A stretch of DNA of 64,000 bases. Origin: Candidatus Poribacteria bacterium. GTDB lineage: Bacteria > Poribacteria > WGA-4E > WGA-3G. Positions within the stretch are counted from its first letter, which is position 1; each line of letters begins with the position of its first letter. This document shows positions 44,315-52,561 of the stretch, piece after piece. The stretch spans positions 4,306,682 to 4,370,681 of the forward strand of contig OY282374.1 in assembly GCA_958295815.1 (NCBI GenBank), read 5' to 3'. The notes under the pieces are model-generated. The model was not told the origin of the DNA. It worked only from the letters and a program-made list of their open reading frames with translations, and did no database searches. The translations under genes were made by a program, and so were the position numbers.

Positions 44315-45874
44315 TTAGGCATAGATATCCTGCATCTGCCAAGCATCTAAAGATTTGAGTTCGCAGGATTGTCCTTGTGAACGCAACGACACACCAACGC
44401 TATCTTCCCTGTCTGGATAGACACGCATCGCAACACACTGTTTTCCGTTGGCGAATACTTCTACAACGCTCTTGTCAACGAACACTCGTAATTTGAGGGT
44501 TTCGTCTTGTGCAATAGAGACTGCTCCGGTTTCAGGTGCGCGTGAAAGGACATCCGGCGCAGTAGAGGAATAGGACGAATCGATTGTAAGGAGGCTGTCG
44601 CGAACACGATCGGGGATATCCGGGTTACGCATCCCACGTTCTCTGAAGAAGGCGATACGAGTGAACTCCTCTTTCTGTGGTGAACGGAGGATGTTCAATT
44701 CAACCATCGGTGCGGATTTCGGATCAATCTCAAGTTCAAGCTCTATCGCATTGCCCGTTACGCCTTCCAGAACGACTTCCTCATTTGCGGGTAAAGGCAT
44801 CGCATTGACCTGTTGATGCGCATACCGCAACGATTCAATATCGCCTGCGGGTTCAACCCCAACTTCGTCTCTGGAGAGGAGTGTCAGCCGACGCGGGAGC
44901 GTCATAATCTGATTCCACCCTTTGGTAGGCTTCGCAGGATTCATGTTATAAATAACGATGAGTCCGCCTTTGCCATCAGGTGTTGCCGACGGTGCGTGGA
45001 CACCCGCAGGAGATGCTGCACCGAAATTGTTTTTCGCGCCCGCTGTCACGACGAACTTATCGCGTTCAGTGTCATAATCACCGAGCAAGTACTGCCCACC
45101 ACTCATGTGGCTGAAGAAGAGAAGCATGTGCCGGTCACCAATGGGCCAGAAATAGGGACAAGCACCATCATCACCGACCAATGTAAACTGATCATCTTCA
45201 ATGAAAGGATGCAAATAGACCCAGTTCGCGAGGTCTGCCGAACGGAGTAGGAAGTTGGCGCGGATACGTTTGCTGCCAGGTCCGTGCGGAAGTGTACCAC
45301 CCGAAAGTGAGTAGTACAGACCATCCTTTTCCCAGATACACGGATCAAAGACGCGATAAACCGGTGTCGTGCCATCCGCATGTTTTGATGGGATGACCGC
45401 TTCACCAGAAACCTTCTCCCAATTCAGAAGAAGTGGGTCGCTCGACACTGCTACCATGTTACCGACAACTGTGCCGTGGTACATCGCAATCACGCGATCT
45501 TCCTCTACAAGTGTCGCACCAGAGAAACAGCATCTTTCGGGATTCGGATAGATTGCATAAGGCAAATCACGCCAGTGAATAAGGTCATCACTGATCGCGT
45601 GTCCCCAATGCTGCCGTGTATCTTCGGGTGGATATGCCTGATAGAAAAGATGCCAGCGTCCCTGCCAAAAACAGAGACCATTAGGATCATTAAGCATCGC
45701 TTCAGGATTGATATAGTGATAGATAGGACGATGTGGATCGCCCTCGTATGCCTTCCGCGCAGCGTTAAGCCGTTGCATCAGCGGATTCGTCTCCAACTGT
45801 GCTTCTTGTTCTTCCAGCGTCTCCGCGAATGTATAATGTGGTACAAGCGAGGTATAGTCTTCTGTAGCCATCAT
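44315..45874 (-). CDS. GH32-like protein, copy B
   Basis: 519 residues, paralogue of the gene downstream. Here the nucleophile motif is intact (MLNDPNGLCFWQGRWHLFYQ), and VFDPCIW retains the stabilising Asp. As in copy A, the expected E-C-P is replaced: VGDDGACPYFWPI. The C-terminal half is the usual beta-sandwich. The substrate of GH32 enzymes is normally a beta-fructoside, but the altered site makes that uncertain. The start is at or one codon from 45874; AGGAGATATG is just upstream. It heads a minus-strand set with copy A and the metallopeptidase. Confidence 0.8.
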   Translation of the reverse strand: MMATEDYTSLVPHYTFAETLEEQEAQLETNPLMQRLNAARKAYEGDPHRPIYHYINPEAMLNDPNGLCFWQGRWHLFYQAYPPEDTRQHWGHAISDDLIHWRDLPYAIYPNPERCCFSGATLVEEDRVIAMYHGTVVGNMVAVSSDPLLLNWEKVSGEAVIPSKHADGTTPVYRVFDPCIWEKDGLYYSLSGGTLPHGPGSKRIRANFLLRSADLANWVYLHPFIEDDQFTLVGDDGACPYFWPIGDRHMLLFFSHMSGGQYLLGDYDTERDKFVVTAGAKNNFGAASPAGVHAPSATPDGKGGLIVIYNMNPAKPTKGWNQIMTLPRRLTLLSRDEVGVEPAGDIESLRYAHQQVNAMPLPANEEVVLEGVTGNAIELELEIDPKSAPMVELNILRSPQKEEFTRIAFFRERGMRNPDIPDRVRDSLLTIDSSYSSTAPDVLSRAPETGAVSIAQDETLKLRVFVDKSVVEVFANGKQCVAMRVYPDREDSVGVSLRSQGQSCELKSLDAWQMQDIYA

Positions 45875-45977
45875 ATCTCCTCTGTCATGTAATCTCTATG
45901 AAATTCTGTGGTTCTTAAGATAGCATAGACTCAATTGCATGTCCATAATATTTTCTGTTGCTGCCTTCCCATTTAAA

Positions 45978-46006
45978 TTGACATAACTTCTACTGTCTGC
46001 TACAAT
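45978..46006 (+). promoter_or_regulatory. Strong sigma-70-like promoter
   Basis: TTGACA (45978-45983) and TACAAT (46001-46006) with a 17-base spacer, 63 bases before the start codon of the mannonate-dehydratase-like gene. Confidence 0.75.
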
Positions 46007-46069
46007 GCACGAGTGTTCTCTCAGTGCAACACGTTGTTAAGAATTCGATCATCAAAGGAGAACGAAACA

Positions 46070-47056
46070 ATGGATAAAACTGAAAAAAAGGCGGCGATGC
46101 ACGTCGGCGTTCAAGGCATCGGGACATCCCCTAAAGAGTTGGCATTTCTCGTTCGCCACGGTGTAACCCACATGGATGCGTCCGTTGGGGATACCGAAAC
46201 CGAAACACTGATTCGGCATAAGGCAGAAGCGGCGGACGCAGGCATCAGCCTTGAAATGATTCATATCGGGCTTCCGAGGAGTATTACACTCGCGCAAGAT
46301 CCACAGCGCGATAGGGATCTTGATGCAGTCTGTAAGATGATCGAGAACGCTGCAGCAGCCGGATTACGGGGACTGAACTATAATTTTTGCATCTTGAACC
46401 ATCAGCGAACCGAGAGTACTTTCGGACGCGGCGGCTCACGTTACAGTACTTTCGACTTCTCCAAGTACGACAACGAAACGCTTTCAGAAGCCGGTGAAGT
46501 AAGTCGTGAAGAGGCGTTCGACCGGATCGCTTACTTCCTTGAGCGCGTAATTCCAGTCGCTGAAGCGAATCGTGTCCAGATGGCGTGTCACCCCAACGAT
46601 CCACCTGCACCAATATTGAAAGGTGTTGAAAGGTGGAATTACCCGATATTTGATGGTTTGAAACGCTTCTCTGAGATTGTGGACAGTCCGTACCACGGCT
46701 TTAATTTCTGCTGTGGCACAGTTTCCGAGGGTTTGGATGATCCCAGCACTGAATTCTACGAAATTCTCCGATATTTCGGCGAGCAAAAGAAACTTTTCAA
46801 TATTCACTTCCGCAACATTCGTGGCGGATTACACAATTTCCAAGAGGTGTGGCCCGATGAGGGACACTTAGACATGCACAAAGTCGCACAGACGCTCCGA
46901 GATGTAGAATACCCCTACATGCTGATGCCTGACCATGCCCCAGGGCATCCAGATGATCCATCACCACCGGGCGTTTCTGGTCGCGTGCGACAAGCGTGGG
47001 CATTCCAGTTTGGATACATCATCGCCCTGATTCAGGCGGTAAATGCGGAACAATAG
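46070..47056 (+). CDS. Mannonate dehydratase-like (UxuA family) protein
   Basis: 328 residues from the ATG at 46070, preceded by AAAGGAG; an upstream in-frame ATG is less well placed. The TIM-barrel signatures match UxuA-type mannonate dehydratases: MACHPNDPPAP holds the metal His, FCCGTVSEG the metal Cys, LFNIHFRNIRGG the next His and YMLMPDHAPGH the Asp-His end. The enzyme normally converts D-mannonate to 2-keto-3-deoxygluconate in hexuronate breakdown. Some members act on other sugar acids. It carries a strong promoter. Its final codons are repeated downstream of the next gene, showing that a segment containing its tail was duplicated. Confidence 0.88.
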   Translation: MDKTEKKAAMHVGVQGIGTSPKELAFLVRHGVTHMDASVGDTETETLIRHKAEAADAGISLEMIHIGLPRSITLAQDPQRDRDLDAVCKMIENAAAAGLRGLNYNFCILNHQRTESTFGRGGSRYSTFDFSKYDNETLSEAGEVSREEAFDRIAYFLERVIPVAEANRVQMACHPNDPPAPILKGVERWNYPIFDGLKRFSEIVDSPYHGFNFCCGTVSEGLDDPSTEFYEILRYFGEQKKLFNIHFRNIRGGLHNFQEVWPDEGHLDMHKVAQTLRDVEYPYMLMPDHAPGHPDDPSPPGVSGRVRQAWAFQFGYIIALIQAVNAEQ

Positions 47057-47132
47057 ATTGTTTAGTCTCAATTAGAGTGAGACAACTAGTCAAAACGTAG
47101 CTTAATGATAAATTCAACCCTTAGGAGGAAAA

Positions 47133-47915
47133 ATGAAATCCATTATAATTTACTTAGTGATCATCGCGATCAGTCTGACCTTCACAGTACAAACTTATGC
47201 GGAAATCGACCTTAGCACTGCAAGAGGAATTTGGCTACTCAACGAAGGTGAAGGCGATGTTATCAACGATAGTTCTGGAAATGATAATCAAGGTACACTT
47301 CAAGGCGGAGAATGGGTGGATGGACCCGACGGTGGTCCTGCCCTAAGTTTAAATGGGCAAGATGATCGGGTTATCATTGCAGACTCAGATAGTATGTATC
47401 TGGAAGGCGCATGGACGATCACTGCCTGGACTTTTGTGAATAACACCGAGAACGGTTACGGACATATACTCGGCAAGAGACCTGCGTCTGGTACAGTGGC
47501 AAATTTCGCCTTCAGAACAAACAGCACCGGCACCGGCTGGGAAGCTTACTTTGCGCGAGACGGTTGGAGAGGTGCGTGGAATCAAGGACAGGTAGAAAAA
47601 GATACATGGTTGTACATGACCGCAGTCTATGACGGAGAGGATACCATTACGATCTACGAAAATGCTGAGGAAATCGGTTCTGTTGGCGGAATGGGCGGAC
47701 CTGGACCTCAGAATGACACTGATGTCAACATCGGCGGTTGGACCAACAATACCTCAGAGACACTTGACGGTATGCTCTATGAGGTCGCAATTTTCGCTTC
47801 CGTTTTGGAAGTAGACGATATAAATGACCTCATGGAACAGGGACTCTCGTCTCTTACACCTGTTGAACCTTCTGGAAAACTTGCAACGACGTGGGCAAGT
47901 CTCAAATCTCAATAA
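47133..47915 (+). CDS. Secreted LamG-domain protein with C-terminal WG-K tag, tandem copy 1
   Basis: 260 residues from an ATG preceded by TTAGGAGG. A signal peptide ends near TYAE (about residue 23). A LamG-like domain fills the rest: RGIWLLNEGEGDVINDSSGN, LSLNGQDDRVIIAD, WTITAWTFVNN, TWLYMTAVYDGEDTI and LDGMLYEVAIFASVLE. The last 17 residues, VEPSGKLATTWASLKSQ, are the shared C-terminal tag. It follows the mannonate-dehydratase-like gene by 76 bases, so an exported glycan-binding protein may be made together with a sugar-acid enzyme. Confidence 0.88.
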   Translation: MKSIIIYLVIIAISLTFTVQTYAEIDLSTARGIWLLNEGEGDVINDSSGNDNQGTLQGGEWVDGPDGGPALSLNGQDDRVIIADSDSMYLEGAWTITAWTFVNNTENGYGHILGKRPASGTVANFAFRTNSTGTGWEAYFARDGWRGAWNQGQVEKDTWLYMTAVYDGEDTITIYENAEEIGSVGGMGGPGPQNDTDVNIGGWTNNTSETLDGMLYEVAIFASVLEVDDINDLMEQGLSSLTPVEPSGKLATTWASLKSQ

Positions 47916-48047
47916 TGGATCGTAATCGGATACATCATCGCCCTGATTCAAGGGTAAATTCAGAATATTAGATTGATTGGTTTCAGTTGAAGGACACACT
48001 GCATCAAAACGTAACTTAATGGCAAATTCAACCTTTAGGAGGTAAAA

Positions 48048-48830
48048 ATGAAATCCATTATAGTTTGTTTAGCGATTATCGCCATTAGCCTGACCTTCAC
48101 GGTACAAACTTATGCGGAGATCGACTTCGGAACCGCAAGAGGAATTTGGCTACTTGACGAAGGTAAAGGCGATGATATCGAGGATATTTCTGGAAACGAC
48201 AATCACGGAGAACTTCAGGGCGGAAAATGGGTCAAAGGACAAGATGGACCCGCCCTAAGTTTAAACGGACAAGATGATCGGGTTATCATTTCAGATTCCG
48301 ATAGTATGTATCTGGAAGAGGAGTGGTCAATTACCGCTTGGGCTTATGTGAATAAATCCGAGAACGGTTACGGACATATTCTCGGCAAAAGACCCGCGGC
48401 TGGCACTGTGGCAAATTTCGCCTTCAGGACAAGCAGCTCCGGCACCGGTTGGGAAGCTTACTTTGCAAACGCTGGATGGAAAGGTGCTTGGAATCAAGGA
48501 CAGGTAAAAAAAGATACATGGTTGTATATGACCGCAACGTACGACGCAAAGGATAAGATCCTAATCTACGAAAATGGTGAAGAAATCGGTTCTGCTGCCG
48601 GGATGGGTAAACCGTCACCTCGTAACGACACCGACGTCAACATCGGGGGTTGGACCAATAATACCTCAGAGACACTTGACGGTATGCTCTATGAGGTCGC
48701 AATTTTCGCTTCTGTACTGGAACAAGACGATATAAAAGAGCTCATGGAGAAGGGGTTAGTGACACTACTGCCCGTTGAACCTTCTGGTAAACTCGCCACG
48801 ACATGGGCAGGTCTCAAAGCTCGACGATAG
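48048..48830 (+). CDS. Secreted LamG-domain protein with C-terminal WG-K tag, tandem copy 2
   Basis: 260 residues, same length as copy 1 with the same ribosome-site context TTTAGGAGG. It is identical over long stretches (for example TNNTSETLDGMLYEVAIF) but differs in surface residues, with Lys gained at several positions (VKKDTWLYMT, YDAKDKILIY, MGKPSPRND), giving a more basic surface. It ends in VEPSGKLATTWAGLKARR. The conserved length, including the tag, suggests selection on both copies. A GC-rich hairpin downstream (48843-48883) is a likely terminator. Confidence 0.88.
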   Translation: MKSIIVCLAIIAISLTFTVQTYAEIDFGTARGIWLLDEGKGDDIEDISGNDNHGELQGGKWVKGQDGPALSLNGQDDRVIISDSDSMYLEEEWSITAWAYVNKSENGYGHILGKRPAAGTVANFAFRTSSSGTGWEAYFANAGWKGAWNQGQVKKDTWLYMTATYDAKDKILIYENGEEIGSAAGMGKPSPRNDTDVNIGGWTNNTSETLDGMLYEVAIFASVLEQDDIKELMEKGLVTLLPVEPSGKLATTWAGLKARR

Positions 48831-48842
48831 ATTAAGCAAATC

Positions 48843-48887
48843 AGGTGCAGCTGGGTGTGTTTTCTAAACAACCGGCTGCACCTATTT
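48843..48887 (+). terminator. Terminator-like hairpin after tandem LamG genes
   Basis: AGGTGCAGC (48843-48851) pairs with GCTGCACCT (48875-48883) around a 23-base loop and is followed by ATTTTG. It begins 12 bases after the LamG stop. Confidence 0.6.
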
Positions 48888-48888
48888 T

Positions 48889-49053
48889 GTGGACATTCAA
48901 GCCTCTGATGACATTGATCACGGGAGGCTTGATGCAGCGAAAGCCACGTTGAATGAAGCGATTCGTCTTGCCCCCGATTTGGCAGCACCCCATACCAATC
49001 TGGGTGTTTTACACTTCAGTATCCCTGCGGTGTGGTGTGAAATAGTAGATTGA
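48889..49053 (+). pseudogene. TPR-protein fragment
   Basis: A 54-codon frame from a GTG with no ribosome site reads LDAAKATLNEAIRLAPDLAA and PHTNLGVLH, one clear tetratricopeptide repeat (A at position 8, P at the turn, N-LG in the next helix), then an unrelated tail and stop. It is preceded by the terminator and followed by the sulfatase. Most likely the relic of a larger TPR gene. Confidence 0.5.
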
Positions 49054-49081
49054 CAATTCATCGTCCAACACGGAGACAACT

Positions 49082-50359
49082 ATGGCAAAATCACCGAACA
49101 TCCTTCTCATTCTCGCTGACGACCACGGCTATGGCGATATTTCAGCACACAACGGCCCGTCAGTCCAAACACCAAACATTGATCGAATCGCCGCAGGCGG
49201 GGCACGATTTACCAAATTCTATGCGAATTCGTCCGTCTGTTCTCCCAGCAGAGCCTCCCTCATGACCGGACGCTATCCCGACCGCGCCGGTGTACCCGGA
49301 GTCATCCGAACCCACCCAGAAAACAGTTGGGGCTACTTCCGGCAAGATGCTGTTACACTCCCCTCAGTTTTGAAACAAAAAGACTATCACACCGCACTTA
49401 TCGGCAAATGGCACCTTGGGCTTGAACCAGAGAATCATCCATGCAAGCGAGGTTTTGATCACTTTCACGGTTTTCTCGGCGATATGATGGACGACTATTA
49501 TACACACCTCCGGCACGATATAAACTACATGCGACACGGATTGGAAACGATTGATCCGAGAGGACACGCCACAGACCTCTTCACGGAATGGAGTGCGGAC
49601 TTCATTCGGGCACAGGCACAATCCTCCGATCCTTTTTTCCTTTATCTCGCCTACAATGCACCACACACGCCGATACAACCTCCTGACGATTGGATAGCAC
49701 GGGTCCAGGAACGCGAGCCGGATATTTCACCACAACGTGCAAAGTATATTGCTCTCGTTGAGCACATGGACGCTGGTATTGGGCGGGTGCTTGATACACT
49801 TGCAGAAACAGATCAGTTGTCCAATACGCTCGTTATCTATACCTCTGACAACGGCGGCGATATGAAGGTCGGAGCACACAACGGTCCACTACGCGGGCAG
49901 AAGGGCGAGATGTATGAAGGCGGCATCCGGGTGCCTACATGTGCAATGTGGCCCGGACACATTCCAGAAGGGCATGTCACAGATCAGATAGCACTGCTCA
50001 TGGATCTCTTCCCGACAGTCTGTGAGGTAACCGGCGCGCCGGTTCCTGACGAAATTGAGGGACGTTCAATCTGGCAGACGCTTCAAGGTGAACAGCAAGA
50101 TTTCTCGGAGCGTATCCTTTACTGGTTGCGAAGGGAAGGCGGTGGACAGTTTTTCGGTCAACCCCAACACGCAGTCCGACGCGGGGACATTAAACTGCTA
50201 CACAATAGACCTTTTGAACCGTTAGAACTCTACGACTTATCAAACGATCCGCTGGAAACGACAAACAATGCGAAAACCGATACAGAACTCTTCGGAGAAA
50301 TGAGTCGTTTGTTCCAAGAAGAAACGCAGAAAGCGGGCAATGTGCCGTGGCAGTCGTAG
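49082..50359 (+). CDS. Type I (formylglycine) sulfatase
   Basis: 425 residues. The sulfatase signature CSPSRASLMTGRYPDRAG, with Cys53 as the residue converted to formylglycine, is intact, and LILADDHGYGD near residue 10 supplies the Asp pair of the metal site; YTSDNGGDMKVGAHNG near residue 255 is the second metal region, with Lys residues for the sulfate site before and after. Such enzymes remove sulfate esters from polysaccharides or arylsulfates. No signal peptide is seen, so either it works inside the cell or the start lies elsewhere. GGAGA lies 8 bases before the ATG. It fits the sugar-degrading neighbourhood. Confidence 0.95.
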   Translation: MAKSPNILLILADDHGYGDISAHNGPSVQTPNIDRIAAGGARFTKFYANSSVCSPSRASLMTGRYPDRAGVPGVIRTHPENSWGYFRQDAVTLPSVLKQKDYHTALIGKWHLGLEPENHPCKRGFDHFHGFLGDMMDDYYTHLRHDINYMRHGLETIDPRGHATDLFTEWSADFIRAQAQSSDPFFLYLAYNAPHTPIQPPDDWIARVQEREPDISPQRAKYIALVEHMDAGIGRVLDTLAETDQLSNTLVIYTSDNGGDMKVGAHNGPLRGQKGEMYEGGIRVPTCAMWPGHIPEGHVTDQIALLMDLFPTVCEVTGAPVPDEIEGRSIWQTLQGEQQDFSERILYWLRREGGGQFFGQPQHAVRRGDIKLLHNRPFEPLELYDLSNDPLETTNNAKTDTELFGEMSRLFQEETQKAGNVPWQS

Positions 50360-50393
50360 CACAGCAGGACCTTTCAATCTTTCAATAACCAAT

Positions 50394-50425
50394 AGAGTTG
50401 GGACCCCACATGGGTCTACAACTCT
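50394..50425 (+). terminator. Hairpin between sulfatase and flippase genes
   Basis: AGAGTTG (50394-50400) pairs with CAACTCT (50419-50425), and inside it GACCC pairs with GGGTC around CACAT. No T-run follows, so it could be an attenuator, an inefficient terminator or a dispersed repeat. Confidence 0.4.
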
Positions 50426-50453
50426 GTTGATTTCATGTCCCTCCATTCGCTTC

Positions 50454-51785
50454 ATGCACAACAATGCCCCCCAAACCGAGCCCTCCATTCTCAAAAACGT
50501 TCTTATCGTTGCGCCACTCAGCCTCATCGGACGTGCTGGCACATTTCTTATCTACATCGTTCTCGCCAACTGGTTCGGTGATACAGCTGAAATGGACTTT
50601 ATCTACTACTACTGGGGTATCGCTGTATTTCTGATTGAGCTGCTCAGTGCCGCTTCTGCCTATTCCGTTCTTGTTCCACTGTTAGCCGAAGCCCGCGCAA
50701 AGGGTGAGACCGAAGCACAACGCTGTGTACAATCTATCTCTTCTCTGTATATTACGATAATGCCGGGACTCTGTTGCCTTTTAGTCGGCATTTCATGGGC
50801 AGTTTCCCAACTCTTCTTCCCAAACGCAGGACTTACACCCTCCGCTACTATCAGTATTGTATGTGGCTTTCTCATCTTTGCGATTGTCTCCGCGGTTCGC
50901 TGGATGCTAAAGGCAATCTTAGACACCTACCAAGCATTTCAACTACCGGTCATTATACAGGGAATCCGTGCGGCTCTTGTCATCGGTGCTATCTACCTAT
51001 TCAAGCCTTCTCTGGCATGGTTTAGCATACCGTTCGCGCTGATCCTCGGCGAGATCTTTCAAGTACTTATCCTCTTTCCGCGGTGCTGTGCTATGCTGAA
51101 TTTGCGTGCACGGGACTTGAAATTCAGTTGGCAAGAAACACCATATACCAAACCGTTCCTACGCCAGTGTCTACTGATGATGGGTGCAGCAATCTCAGAC
51201 GGATTAAATCCGGTTGTTGATAGAGGCATGGGAAGCACATTAGGATCAAGTTCAGTGTCGAAACTTGATTACGCGTTCCGCCTGTGTGCGATCCCAGAGA
51301 CACTCACGGGTGTCACACTGCCTGTTTTGCTATCGCATTGGGCGAAGATTTCTTCATCCGAGTCAGACACAGAAAATACAAAGCAGCTACAGCAAAGCGT
51401 CTGGCAAGGTGTTATGGTATTACTGGTACTGATGGTCCCGTTTCTTATAGCGTTCTATATTTTCAGATCGGATATCGTTGCAATGTTGTATGGACATGGG
51501 AAATTATCGGAGGCGGGACAGGCACATATCGCTTCACTGATTGGCATCTATTTACTGGGGATGCTTCCGCGTTTAATCAGCAGATTACTGATCCGTGCGC
51601 ATCTGGCACGCCAAGCACACCGGACCGTTTTCACGGCAACACTCATTAGGCTTATCCTGAACCCGTTTCTCAATTGGTTCTTCATGCGATATTGGGGATT
51701 GGAGGGAATTGCTTGGTCAACAGCACTGCTGTCTTATCCAATTCTTGTCTACATTGCAATAGCGTTTTGGCGACAGAATGAGTGA
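50454..51785 (+). CDS. MurJ/MviN-family lipid flippase-like protein
   Basis: 443 residues from the ATG at 50454; an in-frame codon at 50340 would start inside the sulfatase gene and lacks support. About 12-14 hydrophobic helices are seen. The motif NPVVDRGMGSTLGSSSVSKLDYAFRL near residue 255 and the paired IPETLTGVTLPVLLSHWA match the MurJ/MviN signature around helices 7-8. MurJ flips lipid II; other members export polysaccharide lipid carriers, which would fit next to a sulfatase, but this is speculation. It is slightly shorter than typical MurJ (about 510 residues). Confidence 0.82.
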   Translation: MHNNAPQTEPSILKNVLIVAPLSLIGRAGTFLIYIVLANWFGDTAEMDFIYYYWGIAVFLIELLSAASAYSVLVPLLAEARAKGETEAQRCVQSISSLYITIMPGLCCLLVGISWAVSQLFFPNAGLTPSATISIVCGFLIFAIVSAVRWMLKAILDTYQAFQLPVIIQGIRAALVIGAIYLFKPSLAWFSIPFALILGEIFQVLILFPRCCAMLNLRARDLKFSWQETPYTKPFLRQCLLMMGAAISDGLNPVVDRGMGSTLGSSSVSKLDYAFRLCAIPETLTGVTLPVLLSHWAKISSSESDTENTKQLQQSVWQGVMVLLVLMVPFLIAFYIFRSDIVAMLYGHGKLSEAGQAHIASLIGIYLLGMLPRLISRLLIRAHLARQAHRTVFTATLIRLILNPFLNWFFMRYWGLEGIAWSTALLSYPILVYIAIAFWRQNE

Positions 51786-51818
51786 GAACAAGGTAAGTAG
51801 ATTAGTTTTGAACAGATA

Positions 51819-52535
51819 CTAAACTTCGGCAAAACGTTCAGGGTAATTTGAGGTTATACCCTGCACACCGAAAGCTTTCATTTCGCGCATACGAGCGATG
51901 TCATCGACAGTCCAACACCACAGCGCGATCCCTCGACGTCGGACTTCGTAGGCAAATTCTGCCGTGATGAGTTGGTGATTGACATTCAACAGACTGCTGC
52001 CGAGTTCACCTAACTGTTGACACAACTCTGCAGGAGGAACATGATTGTTATGGCTTCCGATGAGCCATCCGGTCGGAATGCGCGGCTCCAATGCGCGGAC
52101 CTCTTGTAAAACAGAAAGGTGGAAGGAGATAACAACGGTTAGATTTAAGGTCTGGGTTTCGCTAACTTTTGCAACAACCGCTTCGGCTATCAGGGGATCT
52201 TTAATCTCCAAAACGGCAACGGTTTTCCCGGTGATGCATTCGAGTGACTCTGCAAGCGTCGGAATCGGCTCACCGGCAAATTCAGTAGCAAACCACCCCC
52301 CGGCATCAGCACGTTTGATTGTTTCTAAGGAGGCTTGATTGACGGGACCGAGGTGATTAGTCGTCCGATCCAAAGTGGCATCGTGTATCACCACGACTTC
52401 ACCATCTCCAGTGCCGTGCAGATCGAGTTCAACGGCATCAACACCGATGTCAATTGCTTTTTTGAATGCAGCGAGCGTATTTTCTGGGGCACTGCCCGAT
52501 GCTCCGCGATGTGCGATCCGAATCCAAGAGTTCAT
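51819..52535 (-). CDS. Glycerophosphodiester phosphodiesterase
   Basis: 238 residues of the GDPD TIM-barrel family. IAHRGASGSAPENTLAAF near residue 8 contains the catalytic His and the Glu-Asn pair; AVELDLHGTGDGEVVVIHDATLDRTT contains the metal Glu-x-Asp and the second catalytic His. A small insertion follows as usual. The C-terminal ends with YPERFAEV, typical of UgpQ-type enzymes. It hydrolyses glycerophosphodiesters to glycerol-3-phosphate and an alcohol. It lies 26 bases downstream of the NtrC-type regulator on the same strand. Confidence 0.92.
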   Translation of the reverse strand: MNSWIRIAHRGASGSAPENTLAAFKKAIDIGVDAVELDLHGTGDGEVVVIHDATLDRTTNHLGPVNQASLETIKRADAGGWFATEFAGEPIPTLAESLECITGKTVAVLEIKDPLIAEAVVAKVSETQTLNLTVVISFHLSVLQEVRALEPRIPTGWLIGSHNNHVPPAELCQQLGELGSSLLNVNHQLITAEFAYEVRRRGIALWCWTVDDIARMREMKAFGVQGITSNYPERFAEV

Positions 52536-52561
52536 GATGTTTTATCTCCTATGGCAACCTG

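Larger units (their letters stand above)
47012..48830 (+). repeat. Tandem duplication of about 915 bp, including the uxuA-like gene tail
   Basis: Two LamG genes begin 915 bases apart (47133 and 48048) and share their upstream leader, signal peptide and most of the coding sequence. After the first stop, bases 47928 onward (GGATACATCATCGCCCTGAT) repeat the end of the mannonate-dehydratase-like gene at 47012 with an offset of 916. So the second unit carries a remnant of that gene's tail, which fixes the duplicated unit as tail plus LamG gene. The copies have since diverged, mostly at third positions. Confidence 0.88.
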
